Positions 7,946-17,386 of a DNA stretch of 64,000 nucleotides are shown here, one piece after another (within the stretch, counting starts at the first letter, position 1; every line of letters begins with the position of its first letter). The notes beneath the pieces are model-generated. The model did not search any database, was not told the DNA's origin, and worked only from the letters and a program-made list of their open reading frames with translations. The translations under genes were made by a program, and so were the position numbers. The DNA is from Methylococcaceae bacterium (lineage in GTDB: Bacteria > Pseudomonadota > Gammaproteobacteria > Methylococcales > Methylomonadaceae), in the NCBI GenBank assembly GCA_030693065.1, contig JAUYBL010000019.1, positions 62,001 to 126,000 of the forward strand. The letters are read 5' to 3'.

Positions 7946-10393
7946 TTAAATATCACCTACCCAAACCGAACTTAGGTTCAACGCTTTTTTTACTCTGGAT
8001 GCATAAGCATCCGCTTCGGCTTTGTTAGAAAACCCCCCTACTTTCAACCGATACCAAGTCACGCCATTAACCTCTACCGGAATAACTTCAACAGGAACGC
8101 CTTTTTGAGCAAATTCGGCGGCTTTACTTTTGGCATACCAATCCTGTTTATAGGCAATTAAATTAACTGACCAGTCGGCACTGGCGGATGGTTTTTTATC
8201 TATTGTCGGCTTAGTAATTTTTGCCGGTTTCTTTTTGGCCGCGGCTTTGTTTTCAGGAACGGCTTTAATTACAGGCTGGTTTTTACTCTCTATTGCCGAC
8301 TCTGCATTAGGTTTTGCACTATCAGCAGTTTTACCGGAAGCATCGGTTTTTGCTGCGGGTTCAATAGGCTTGGTGACAGCATGGTCGGCTGGGGCAGCAT
8401 GCGGGTTTACTTCTGTTGCGTTGGGTGTAGGCAAATCGGCAATTTTCGTTGGCGCGATGTCTAAGGACTTATTGACTACGTCCTTTTTTGGCGTCACCTC
8501 ACTTACTTTATTGCCAGGCTCTGGTTTAACCTCTGCAGCCTGAATTGGCACAGGTGTTCCGTTGATTTGCCCAATCACGCCGTCAAGCTTTTGATTTAGC
8601 TGCTCTACGGAGGTTTTAACCGCTGTTAAATCTTCTTCTGGTTTTTGCCCCAAATGACTATCCACATCTGTTTTGGTTGCTTTTACTGACTCTGAAAGTT
8701 GTGTCAGTTCAGATTTTGCACTAAAAGCCAACCAGCCCATACCGCCAGCAAGCCCCAATGCCAGAATGCCGGTACTTAAGGCTACATAGCCAAAAACAGC
8801 GGCTTTTTTAGCTTTGGCTTCGGCTTCGTTCAATTGTTTTTTGTACTGTATATCCATACGTTCTTGTTCAGCTTTTAGCTGCGCCAAGGCGTCATTTTCC
8901 GAGCCATTAGTTGCGGCAGCTGCGGCTAACTCAGCAATGGGGGCTGCAATACTTTGTTCGACAGGATCTAGGATTGCGGCCGGTGCATCGTCAGTTATTT
9001 GATCCATCGACAAATCTAAATCTTCTACTGCAAAATCATCACCACTTTCAACAGGACTGGATATGCCGGGAAAATCGCTATCAGCGGTAATGTCAAAATC
9101 AGCAAGCAGAAAATCATCCTCGCCATCAGAGTTTCGAGCGACGGTTTGTTCCGAAAAGTCGTCGTCACCTTGCGCCTCTGAAATAGCAGGCTCGGCAAAA
9201 ACATCATCGCCAATTTCATCCAGAGCTAAAAATTCATCACTAACAGTAGCCCCGGTTTCTTTCATTAACGCCAACTGTGCGGCTATTTGCGCATCTTCGT
9301 CAAACTCGAAAACTGGTTCGGCTGGCGTTGTTATTTCATCAGCCAGGTTATTATCAATAACTTCTGCCTGCGCCACATTCTCAACAAATTCGTCAAATGA
9401 TGGGAAGTCTGCAAACTCATCATCTATTAACCCATCCGATGGCAAACTAACTTCATCGGAGTCAGCATCAGCAAGCAAGCTATCAGTGTTATCTTGCGCC
9501 AAGACTTCATCTTTTACGTCAACGGCATCATCAATTGAAGACAATTCTTCTATCGGAAGCGCATCAAGAATAGGTTCAGCTAAGTCGCCAAATTCATCAA
9601 GGCCGGAAAAGTCATCCAACAACTCATTGTCAAGTTGTGGCGAGTCATCCTTATCAAAGCCACTATCAGCCAATAATTTATCAAGCGGATCTTGATCATC
9701 TGGTACATCATCATTTTCGACTATATCAATCAACGGTTCGGCCTCTTCTGTAGAAAGCGCATCCAACTCTGGTTCGGCAAAATCGCCGAAATTGTCAAAA
9801 TCTTCCAACAGTATTTCTTCATCCGGTAAAGCAACTTCTGTATCGAACCCAGTTTCAGTCAACAGCTTATCAATGGCGTCTTGTTCGGATTCAGCCACGT
9901 CCACATCAATAAGTAACTCAGATTCTTCGTCAAGAAGCTTGCCTAATAATGGGTCTGCAAAATCGCCAAAGTCGTCAAGCGCTGAAAATTCATCATCAAT
10001 TTGGATGCTATCAGCAATCGGTTCCAGCTCGGGATCTATTGGCTGCACTTCTAATAAAGGTTCGGAAAAATCACCAAAATCATCAAGCTCTGAAAACTCA
10101 TCATCAATTTGGATGCTATCAGCAATCGGTTCCAGCTCGGGTTCTATTGGCTGAACTTCTAATGAAGGTTCGGAAAAATCACCGAAATCGTCAAAATCAT
10201 CAAAACTGTCCTGTAACTCATCGCTAAGTTGGGCACTGTCTTCATTATCAAATCCGGTATTCACTAATAATTTATCAATGGCATCTTGATCCTCTAATTC
10301 GGATTTTGCAGCTAACGACGAAACTGCGTCATCCAGCATGTCATCAAGATTATTCCGTTTAGTTTTTAATGTGTTATTTGTTGAATCTGACAT
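7946..10393 (-). CDS. Acidic repeat membrane protein with C-terminal SPOR domain
   Basis: 815 residues. The first about 500 are strongly acidic and repetitive: motifs DDFGDF[SA][ED]P and QDAIDKLLxxTGFD recur, and two 36-residue units are nearly identical. A single transmembrane segment lies at about 530-556 (FGYVALSTGILALGLAGGMG), preceded by a charged helix rich in Ala, Lys and Glu. A Pro/Ala/Lys linker leads to a SPOR domain at about 736-815 (WSVNLIAYKQDWYAKSKAAEF ... YRLKVGGFSNKAEADAY), which in this family binds peptidoglycan denuded of stem peptides. The topology implies a cytoplasmic acidic arm and a periplasmic SPOR domain, so a division or cell-envelope role is likely. No obvious Shine-Dalgarno precedes the ATG at 10393. 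The acidic arm has no function I recognise. Confidence 0.88.
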   Translation of the reverse strand: MSDSTNNTLKTKRNNLDDMLDDAVSSLAAKSELEDQDAIDKLLVNTGFDNEDSAQLSDELQDSFDDFDDFGDFSEPSLEVQPIEPELEPIADSIQIDDEFSELDDFGDFSEPLLEVQPIDPELEPIADSIQIDDEFSALDDFGDFADPLLGKLLDEESELLIDVDVAESEQDAIDKLLTETGFDTEVALPDEEILLEDFDNFGDFAEPELDALSTEEAEPLIDIVENDDVPDDQDPLDKLLADSGFDKDDSPQLDNELLDDFSGLDEFGDLAEPILDALPIEELSSIDDAVDVKDEVLAQDNTDSLLADADSDEVSLPSDGLIDDEFADFPSFDEFVENVAQAEVIDNNLADEITTPAEPVFEFDEDAQIAAQLALMKETGATVSDEFLALDEIGDDVFAEPAISEAQGDDDFSEQTVARNSDGEDDFLLADFDITADSDFPGISSPVESGDDFAVEDLDLSMDQITDDAPAAILDPVEQSIAAPIAELAAAAATNGSENDALAQLKAEQERMDIQYKKQLNEAEAKAKKAAVFGYVALSTGILALGLAGGMGWLAFSAKSELTQLSESVKATKTDVDSHLGQKPEEDLTAVKTSVEQLNQKLDGVIGQINGTPVPIQAAEVKPEPGNKVSEVTPKKDVVNKSLDIAPTKIADLPTPNATEVNPHAAPADHAVTKPIEPAAKTDASGKTADSAKPNAESAIESKNQPVIKAVPENKAAAKKKPAKITKPTIDKKPSASADWSVNLIAYKQDWYAKSKAAEFAQKGVPVEVIPVEVNGVTWYRLKVGGFSNKAEADAYASRVKKALNLSSVWVGDI
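9963..10178. repeat. 108-bp tandem duplication in the acidic repeat gene
   Basis: Two near-identical 108-bp units, 9963-10070 and 10071-10178, encode 36 residues each. A third, partial match begins at 10179. The high nucleotide identity indicates a recent duplication or active recombination within the gene. Confidence 0.85.
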
Positions 10394-10513
10394 AAGTATT
10401 GAAAATTAAAAAGGAACGTATTGGCGTTCATTTTAATCTCAACAGAGATAGTATTGTTGGCAAAGTTTCAATGATTTAATGATAAACTGGCAAAAAAACA
10501 GTTAAAAATTATT

Positions 10514-11038
10514 ATGCAACTAGCTATTACTGCTCTAGGTCCTACTCATCCCAATTTCATCGCTGAACTACTTCCTGCGATAAGCGACTGCAAATGCAGC
10601 ATCGTAGAAATCCGGTCTTCTCGTTTAGCACAAGCAACCGCTGTTTATTTACTGGCTCAAGGCAACTGGAATCAGATAGCCAAACTGGAAAATACACTCG
10701 AACTGTTACGTAAACGACTCAATATTAAAATTAGTAGTTTACGACCCGAGCCAAAAGATAAATCCAGTGATTGCTTACCTTATTCTCTGGAAACTATTTC
10801 ACTGGATCGTGATCATGTTATTGAGGCCATCAGCACGTTCCTATTAGACCGGGGCGTAGAGATTGAAGACATCAACGGCAGTTGCTATCAAGCCCCCTAT
10901 ATCCAAACATCAGTATTTTCCACCAAATTTATTTTGCTGATCCCACCAGATATTCAACTCATATCACTCCGAGAAGAGTTTCTTGATTTTTGTGATCAAA
11001 CCAATATTGATGCCATTATTGAACCTATAAAACGTTAA
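10514..11038 (+). CDS. gcvR: Glycine cleavage system transcriptional repressor, tandem ACT
   Basis: 174 residues with two ACT-type ligand-binding domains (about 1-75 and 88-170). It starts with ITALGPTHPNFIAELLPAIS, close to the GcvR pattern of an ACT domain directly at the N-terminus, and has no DNA-binding domain. In E. coli GcvR binds GcvA and, in response to glycine, prevents it from activating the glycine cleavage operon. The next gene is bcp, four bases downstream, the same gcvR-bcp order as in E. coli, which supports the name. A gcvA partner is not in the window. Confidence 0.85.
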   Translation: MQLAITALGPTHPNFIAELLPAISDCKCSIVEIRSSRLAQATAVYLLAQGNWNQIAKLENTLELLRKRLNIKISSLRPEPKDKSSDCLPYSLETISLDRDHVIEAISTFLLDRGVEIEDINGSCYQAPYIQTSVFSTKFILLIPPDIQLISLREEFLDFCDQTNIDAIIEPIKR

Positions 11039-11042
11039 CCCT

Positions 11043-11522
11043 ATGTCCCAAATAGCACTTGGTCAAGCCGTCCCTGATTTTGAAATTCCCAGCACTGGTG
11101 AAAAAACCATCAAGTTAGCCGATTTACACGGCAAATACATCGTGTTGTATTTTTATCCCAAAGACAACACCCCAGGCTGCACTCAAGAAGGGCAAGCTTT
11201 CCGGGATAATATTGAGCAATTTAGCCAACATAATTCAATTGTCCTTGGTGTATCAAGAGACAGCGTTAAAGTTCACGAAGGCTTTAAATGCAAACAGGAA
11301 TTCCCGTTTGATTTACTTTCAGATCAAGACGAAGAACTCTGCCAGCTCTTTGATGTCATCAAAATGAAAAATATGTACGGTAAACAAGTACGTGGGATTG
11401 AACGCAGTACGTTTTTGATAGATCCAAAAGGCGTACTGGTCCGCGAATGGCGCAAAGTAAAAGTCAAAGAACATTGCCAAGAAGTCCTGAACGCTCTCGC
11501 TGAACTGACCACTTCTCATTAA
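11043..11522 (+). CDS. bcp: Thioredoxin-dependent thiol peroxidase (BCP/PrxQ)
   Basis: 159 residues. A peroxiredoxin of the BCP/PrxQ class that reduces hydroperoxides in the cytoplasm. The peroxidatic Cys46 is in [18 protein letters not shown] with the conserved Pro and Thr of the family. The residue five places on, Cys50 in E. coli BCP, is Gln here, so there is no helix-2 resolving cysteine. Instead Cys82 in [14 protein letters not shown] sits where the helix-3 resolving cysteine is found in Xanthomonas-type PrxQ, so an atypical 2-Cys mechanism using Cys46-Cys82 is likely. Cys99 is also present. Cotranscribed with gcvR. Confidence 0.95.
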   Translation: MSQIALGQAVPDFEIPSTGEKTIKLADLHGKYIVLYFYPKDNTPGCTQEGQAFRDNIEQFSQHNSIVLGVSRDSVKVHEGFKCKQEFPFDLLSDQDEELCQLFDVIKMKNMYGKQVRGIERSTFLIDPKGVLVREWRKVKVKEHCQEVLNALAELTTSH

Positions 11523-11604
11523 AAATCGTGTTATCGCACGCCAAAAATCAGCACATTTGCTATTATTGCGGGCTTTTTTATCGTCTCTTTTTCAAGGTTT
11601 AACC

Positions 11605-11916
11605 ATGTCAGAATTTAACAACGTCTCTGTAATCAAAAAAGCTAATGTGTATTTTGGCGGCAACGTTTCAAGCCGCACTATTAAATTTGCCGATGGCTCT
11701 ACAAAAACCTTAGGTTTTATGTTGCCTGGCGAATACACCTTCAATACCGCCGACAAAGAACTGATGGAAATAACAGCAGGTGACTTGGACGTTTTGTTAC
11801 CAAATTCAGAATGGCAAGCAATTAAAGGCGGTGAATCTTTTAATGTACCGGCCAATGCCGCTTTTACTGTAAAAATCAAAACGCCAACCGATTATATTTG
11901 CTCATTTATTAAATAG
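11605..11916 (+). CDS. ppnP: Pyrimidine/purine nucleoside phosphorylase (DUF1255)
   Basis: 103 residues from the ATG at 11605, which has AAGG eight bases upstream. A longer reading from 11557 exists but adds no family sequence. The small cupin fold is shown by [38 protein letters not shown] and the C-terminal YICSFI. E. coli PpnP (94 residues) phosphorolyses a broad range of nucleosides to free base and ribose-1-phosphate. The NYN-domain gene follows after four bases, so both are likely one transcript. Confidence 0.9.
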   Translation: MSEFNNVSVIKKANVYFGGNVSSRTIKFADGSTKTLGFMLPGEYTFNTADKELMEITAGDLDVLLPNSEWQAIKGGESFNVPANAAFTVKIKTPTDYICSFIK

Positions 11917-11920
11917 GCGC

Positions 11921-12394
11921 GTGGAAAAAGTCGCCATTTTTGTTGATGTACAAAATATTTATTACACCACTAAGCAAAGCTACCAACGCCATTTCAACTA
12001 CAACGCATTTTGGAATCAGGCCACTGCCGATCGTATCGTAATAGCGGCCTATGCCTATGCCATCGACAAGGGCGACAGCAAACAGCAAGGTTTTCAACAG
12101 ATTCTGAGAAATATCGGCTTTGAAGTTAAGCTAAAACCCTATATTCAACGCAGTGACGGCACCGCTAAAGGCGATTGGGATGTTGGCATTACCATTGATG
12201 TGCTTGATCATGCCAGCCAAGTAGATAGCATCATCCTATTATCGGGTGATGGTGACTTTGACCTACTGCTGAGTAAAGCTCGTAATGTCTATGGCGTCAC
12301 TACGGAAGTGTATGGTGTACCGGGATTAACGGCCCCTTCCCTGATCAACGCGGCGAATCGCTTCATCCCTATCAACCACAAGCTGTTACTGTAA
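11921..12394 (+). CDS. NYN-domain protein (LabA/DUF88 family)
   Basis: 157 residues from a GTG start at 11921, four bases after ppnP. PIN-like NYN fold with the conserved acidic set: Asp9 and Asn12 in IFVDVQNIYY, Asp in GDWDVGITIDVLD, and the central SGDGDFDLLL. NYN proteins are predicted or proven metal-dependent RNases; the LabA/DUF88 branch is widespread and mostly uncharacterised. Cotranscription with a nucleoside phosphorylase would fit a role in RNA or nucleotide turnover, but that is only context. Confidence 0.88.
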   Translation: MEKVAIFVDVQNIYYTTKQSYQRHFNYNAFWNQATADRIVIAAYAYAIDKGDSKQQGFQQILRNIGFEVKLKPYIQRSDGTAKGDWDVGITIDVLDHASQVDSIILLSGDGDFDLLLSKARNVYGVTTEVYGVPGLTAPSLINAANRFIPINHKLLL

Positions 12395-12453
12395 ATCAAC
12401 CATTTAACAATCACTTACATAATTTTATTTACCTTTAATCTTCGGACACTATC

Positions 12454-14046
12454 TTGATTTCTACCGCTAATATCACCATGCAATTTGGGGCAAAACCCCT
12501 ATTTGAAAACGTCTCTGTCAAATTTGGCGACAACAATCGTTACGGCCTAATCGGTGCCAACGGTTGCGGCAAATCAACCTTCATGAAAATTTTGAGCGGC
12601 GATTTAGAACCCTCAGCCGGCAACGTCAGCATTGGCCCTCATGAGCGTTTAGGTAACTTGCGCCAAGACCAATTCGCCTATGAAGACAAACGCGTACTGG
12701 ACGTGGTGATGATGGGACACGCCGAAATGTGGGCCGCCATGTCAGAACGCGACGCCATCTACGCCAACCTGGAAGCTACCGAAGACGACTACATGCATGC
12801 CGCGGAACTTGAAGCGGTGTTTGCCGAATACAACGGCTATACCGCAGAAGCCAGAGCAGGTGAACTATTACTAGGCCTGGACATTCCGCTGGAACAACAT
12901 AATGGCCCCATGAGTGCGGTAGCACCGGGCTGGAAACTGCGGGTATTATTGGCTCAAGCCCTGTTTTCAAATCCTGACATCTTGTTGTTGGATGAGCCCA
13001 CCAACAACTTGGACATCAATACCATTCGCTGGCTTGAAGATATGCTGAACCAGCGCAATTGCACCATGATCATCATCTCGCATGATCGCCACTTTTTAAA
13101 CAGCGTCTGCACTCATATGGCCGACATGGACTACGGCGAGCTGCGCGTTTATCCCGGTAACTATGATGACTACATGATTGCGGTTACTGAAGTGCGTGAA
13201 CGCTTGCTGGCAGGCAACGCCAAGAAAAAAGCCCAGATTGCCGAACTACAAACCTTCGTCAGCCGCTTCTCGGCAAATGCTTCCAAAGCCAAACAGGCCA
13301 CTTCACGCGCTAAGCAACTGGATAAAATCAAACTGGATGAAGTTAAACCTTCCAGCCGAGTCAACCCGTTTATCCGCTTTGACCAAACCAAGAAGCTGCA
13401 CCGTTTAGCACTGGAAGTGAAAAACGTCAGCAAAGGTTATGGCGATGCGCCGTTATTCAAAAACCTGAATCTAATGCTGGCCGTTGGCGAACGCATAGCG
13501 GTCATTGGCCCGAACGGTATTGGTAAATCTACCCTGCTGAAAACGCTGGTCGGCGACTTAAAGCCAGATACCGGCGAAGTAAAGTGGTCAGAAAACTCTG
13601 AAGTAGGCTATTTTGCTCAAGACCATGCCGAAGACTTTGCTGAAAACATTTCATTGATTGAATGGATGGGGCAATGGCGCAAAGAAACAGACGACGACCA
13701 AGCTATACGCGGTACCTTGGGGCGCTTATTGTTTAGCGCAGATGACATCTATAAGTCTGTCAAAGTCATCTCTGGTGGTGAACAAGGCCGCATGTTGTTT
13801 GGCAAACTGATCCTGCAAAAGAACAACATCATGGTAATGGATGAGCCGACCAACCATTTGGATATGGAATCGATTGAATCACTCAATACCGCCTTGGAAA
13901 ATTATCCCGGCACGTTGATTTTCGTCAGTCATGACCGCGAGTTTGTATCATCCCTGGCAACCCGCATCATCGAGCTAACACCCAACGGCATTGTTGATTT
14001 CAATGGTAACTATGAAGATTATCTAAGCAGCCAAGACATCAAATAA
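12454..14046 (+). CDS. ybiT: ABC-F family ATPase YbiT
   Basis: 530 residues, exactly the E. coli YbiT length, and similar along its whole length by eye. Two ATP-binding cassettes: Walker [10 protein letters not shown] (about 34-42) and GPNGIGKST (about 351), Walker [12 protein letters not shown] and [12 protein letters not shown], and the linker helix [20 protein letters not shown]. The first signature is the atypical VAPGWKLR found in YbiT; the second is [12 protein letters not shown] proteins act on ribosomes near the E-site; they have no membrane domain. The start is TTG at 12454, which fits the family N-terminus ([11 protein letters not shown]). A perfect hairpin follows. Confidence 0.93.
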   Translation: MISTANITMQFGAKPLFENVSVKFGDNNRYGLIGANGCGKSTFMKILSGDLEPSAGNVSIGPHERLGNLRQDQFAYEDKRVLDVVMMGHAEMWAAMSERDAIYANLEATEDDYMHAAELEAVFAEYNGYTAEARAGELLLGLDIPLEQHNGPMSAVAPGWKLRVLLAQALFSNPDILLLDEPTNNLDINTIRWLEDMLNQRNCTMIIISHDRHFLNSVCTHMADMDYGELRVYPGNYDDYMIAVTEVRERLLAGNAKKKAQIAELQTFVSRFSANASKAKQATSRAKQLDKIKLDEVKPSSRVNPFIRFDQTKKLHRLALEVKNVSKGYGDAPLFKNLNLMLAVGERIAVIGPNGIGKSTLLKTLVGDLKPDTGEVKWSENSEVGYFAQDHAEDFAENISLIEWMGQWRKETDDDQAIRGTLGRLLFSADDIYKSVKVISGGEQGRMLFGKLILQKNNIMVMDEPTNHLDMESIESLNTALENYPGTLIFVSHDREFVSSLATRIIELTPNGIVDFNGNYEDYLSSQDIK

Positions 14047-14080
14047 AGCTAAATCTGGGGGTTGGGTTGAAACAAATACA

Positions 14081-14109
14081 CCAACATTAGGCGTTTCGCC
14101 TAATGTTGG
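14081..14109. terminator. Perfect 13-bp hairpin between convergent genes
   Basis: CCAACATTAGGCG (14081-14093), loop TTT, CGCCTAATGTTGG (14097-14109). It lies between ybiT and the RND permease gene, which converge. There is no long T-run, so termination may be partial in each direction. Confidence 0.6.
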
Positions 14110-14131
14110 TAAACGATCCAACCTCCTAGAA

Positions 14132-17100
14132 TTATCCGGCTTGTTTATCTCGATTAATCAAAAAATACACCGCTGGAATCACCAACAATGAAAACAGTGT
14201 TGAAGCAAAGATTCCGAAGATAAAACTCCACGCCAACCCGGAAAAAATCGGGTCCAAAATAATCACCAAGGCGCCGAACATCGCCGCGCCAGCAGTCAAA
14301 AATATCGGCCTTAAACGGATAGCACCAGCCTCAATCAATGCTTCTGCGAGCGTAGTATCGGGCCGGGTGCGAATACGTTCGATGAAGTCGATCAAAATAA
14401 TGGAATTACGCACCACAATACCGGCCAAGGCGATCATGCCGATCATCGCGGTGGCGGTGAAGTAAATCGGATTAGGATAGTCGCCGACTGGCGCTGCGAA
14501 ACAATTGAGTAGCCAAAATCCGGGCATGATGCCGATAACTGTCAGCGGTATCGCAATCATCATCACCAGCGGTACCGATAGCGAGCCGGTTTGGCCGACC
14601 AACAACACGTAAATCATCACTAACGCGGCAGCAAACGCCAGACCTAAATCGCGGAACACATCGACGGTAATTTTCCACTCGCCTTCGCCCGCCAATTCGG
14701 CCCGATAGCCTGCCGGTAAGGGCCTTTGATCCATTGCATCATTCAAATCGAACACCGCCTCCACCGGACTGCGACCGGCCATTTGCGCAATTACGTAGCT
14801 CACACGTTGCAAGTTTTTGTGGTAGATAGGCTGATTTTCAGTTTCCAGGGTTGCCGAGCCGATTTCGCCCAGCGGCACTAAATTACCTTGGCTGGATTTC
14901 ACTCGTAAGGCCAGTAAATCCTCTACCGAGGAACGTTGCGCACGAGGAATTTGCAAGACAATTTCCAAGGGTTGACGTTCGCTATCTTCATGCACAATAC
15001 CGACAGTCTGACCCGCTACCGCCATACGCAAAGTCTGTGCGACTTCAGCAACGTTGATGCCGGATAAAGCGGCTTTTTCACGATCGAGCTTAAAGTGGAC
15101 TTTGTCATGAGGCGCTTCCGAATAATCATCGACATCGACCACACCTTCGGTTTTTTCCATATCCGCGCGCAGTCGTTTGGATACGCTAATTAAATCGGCA
15201 ATTGTGGCTTCCGGCGGCCCGTAAACTTCGGCCACCAAATCTGAAAGCACCGGCGGCCCAGGCGGGGTTTCGACAATTTTTAAATTAGCGCCGAATTGCT
15301 TGCCGATGCGCTCTATTTCAGGCCGAATGCGCAATGCAATTTCGTGCGATTGTTGCTCGCGTTTATCTTTAGGCAACAGGCTGATTCTAACTTCACCGAC
15401 GTTGCCGCCAGACCGCAGATAGTAATGCCGTACCATGCCGTTAAAATCCATTGGCGACGCCAAGCCGGTATAGGTTTCATAATCAGTGACTTCGTTGACG
15501 GTGGCCAAATAACTACCCAAGGCATGCGCCACTTCATCGGTTTGCTCCAGCGTGGTGCCGGCGGGCATGTCGATGACGATTTGCAGCTCGTTTTTATTAT
15601 CGAACGGCAATAACTTAAGCGGCACCGCGCGAGTCACCGCCAGCATCGCTGAGCCGACAAATGCGATAAACACCACCAGCAAAAACCACTTGGTACGGGC
15701 GGGGGTTGCAATCAATGGCCCTAGTGAAGCCTGGTACCAGCGATAAATAGTACTGTCCTTAATATCTGAGCTGCCCTCTTCATCATGACTACCGTATTCG
15801 CCTTGCAGCAATTTGTAACTTGCCCAGGGCGTGACCGAAAAAGCCACAATCAACGACACAATCATCGCTATCGGCACGTTGAATGCCATCGGCGCCATGT
15901 ACGGGCCCATCATGCCGGTGATAAAAAACATCGGCAAAAACGACACGATCACCGCGAAGGTTGCCAAAATGGTCGGCGGCCTGACTTCATCCACCGCCGT
16001 CAATAAGGCTTGCAAGGGTGATTCTTTGGCCATTTTGTAGTGGCGATGGATGTTTTCGACATCGACAATCGGATCGTCGACCAATAATCCCAAGGACAAT
16101 ATCAACGCAAACAGCGTCACGCGATTGATGGTGTATCCAGACAAATAATCCAGTAACAAGGTCAACGCCAGTACCATCGGCACAGCGATGGAAACAATAA
16201 AAGATTCTTTTGGGCCCAGCGTAAATGCCAGCAACACCACGATAATGACGATCGCAAAACTTAAATGTTTAACCAGTTCATTGACTTTGTGATTGGCGGT
16301 TTCGCCGTAATCGCGGGTGATGCTTAACAACATATCGTCAGGAATCAAAGTGCCGTGCAGTTCCTCTGCCTTGGCAATCACGGCCTCGGCCACTTGTACG
16401 GCATTGCTGCCCTTGCGCTTGGCAATGGCCACCGTCACCATAGGGCGCTCTTCACCTACTTGCGGCTTGTTACCGCTTGCTGCGCCTGCGGTCTTCATAT
16501 CTTCAACAGCGGGGCCAAAGCCGATACGGGTGTAATGATCGACATCGGCCGGGCCATCTTCAATACGCGCTACATCACGCAAATACACCGGTTTACCGGC
16601 AATGCTTTTGACCACGGTTGCACCGACTTCATCGGCGGAACCGAAATGTGGACCGGCTTCCAGCACCAGCTGTTGATTGCCGCGCGCAAAACTGCCTGCT
16701 TGCAGATTGATATTGGCATTGGCCAACGCCTGACTGATTTCCAGCAGCGTAACGTCATGCGCGGTCAGTTTGGCCGAATCTGCGTAAATGGATACACGTC
16801 GCGGCTCACCGCCAACCACCCAGCTTTTGCCGACATCATCAATGCTTCTGAAGACATTAATCAATTCATCGGCAACGCGGCGCAAAGCCAAGGAGTCACC
16901 ATTCTGGCCTTGCGATGAAAGCGTCAGTAATACGATTGGCACATTATCAATTTCAACCGGCGATACCTTCCAATCGGTAACGCCGACCGGAATCAGGTGC
17001 TGATTGGACATGATTTTGTCCCAGGTTTTGGTCAGGCTGTTTTCAAGATTTTCGCCAACGTAATAACGCACGGTGACCAAAGCACTGCCGGGTTTGGAGA

Positions 17101-17386
17101 CGGAATAGACATATTCCACACCTTGCAATTGCTTAAACAGCACTTCCAGTGGCGTCGCCACCAGTTTTTCGACTTCTTCACTAGAGGCGCCGGGATATTG
17201 AATTAACACATCCATCACCGGCACGACGATTTGCGGATCTTCTTCGCGCGGAGTCAAAATCAGAGCTGCGGCTCCGGCGATTAAAGAAATAATCAGAAAT
17301 AAAACGGACAGTTGCGAGGTGGTAAATAGCTCGACAATTTTTACCGTCAAGCCGCGTTTATTGGGCTGTTGCTCAAGCTCTTCCAT
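14132..17386 (-). CDS. RND efflux permease
   Basis: 1084 residues, full length for an inner-membrane RND proton antiporter. The first TM helix is at about 25-45, followed by DVLIQYPGASSEEVEKLVATPLE, the family pattern. TM4 carries the proton-relay acidic pair in GLLVDDPIVDVENIHR; TM helices 2-6 and 8-12 and the two large periplasmic loops are all visible. The motif DDPIVDVEN suggests the HAE-like or uncharacterised RND branch rather than a heavy-metal CzcA. The start overlaps the fusion-protein stop by one base (TAATG), with GAGGTG as Shine-Dalgarno. It is the last gene of a TolC-MFP-RND operon. Substrate unknown. Confidence 0.92.
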   Translation of the reverse strand: MEELEQQPNKRGLTVKIVELFTTSQLSVLFLIISLIAGAAALILTPREEDPQIVVPVMDVLIQYPGASSEEVEKLVATPLEVLFKQLQGVEYVYSVSKPGSALVTVRYYVGENLENSLTKTWDKIMSNQHLIPVGVTDWKVSPVEIDNVPIVLLTLSSQGQNGDSLALRRVADELINVFRSIDDVGKSWVVGGEPRRVSIYADSAKLTAHDVTLLEISQALANANINLQAGSFARGNQQLVLEAGPHFGSADEVGATVVKSIAGKPVYLRDVARIEDGPADVDHYTRIGFGPAVEDMKTAGAASGNKPQVGEERPMVTVAIAKRKGSNAVQVAEAVIAKAEELHGTLIPDDMLLSITRDYGETANHKVNELVKHLSFAIVIIVVLLAFTLGPKESFIVSIAVPMVLALTLLLDYLSGYTINRVTLFALILSLGLLVDDPIVDVENIHRHYKMAKESPLQALLTAVDEVRPPTILATFAVIVSFLPMFFITGMMGPYMAPMAFNVPIAMIVSLIVAFSVTPWASYKLLQGEYGSHDEEGSSDIKDSTIYRWYQASLGPLIATPARTKWFLLVVFIAFVGSAMLAVTRAVPLKLLPFDNKNELQIVIDMPAGTTLEQTDEVAHALGSYLATVNEVTDYETYTGLASPMDFNGMVRHYYLRSGGNVGEVRISLLPKDKREQQSHEIALRIRPEIERIGKQFGANLKIVETPPGPPVLSDLVAEVYGPPEATIADLISVSKRLRADMEKTEGVVDVDDYSEAPHDKVHFKLDREKAALSGINVAEVAQTLRMAVAGQTVGIVHEDSERQPLEIVLQIPRAQRSSVEDLLALRVKSSQGNLVPLGEIGSATLETENQPIYHKNLQRVSYVIAQMAGRSPVEAVFDLNDAMDQRPLPAGYRAELAGEGEWKITVDVFRDLGLAFAAALVMIYVLLVGQTGSLSVPLVMMIAIPLTVIGIMPGFWLLNCFAAPVGDYPNPIYFTATAMIGMIALAGIVVRNSIILIDFIERIRTRPDTTLAEALIEAGAIRLRPIFLTAGAAMFGALVIILDPIFSGLAWSFIFGIFASTLFSLLVIPAVYFLINRDKQAG

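Noticed and set aside
9063-10227. Long Ser-rich plus-strand ORFs opposite the SPOR gene
   Set aside because: They are antisense readings of the repetitive acidic codons (GAT/GAA reversed), not genes.
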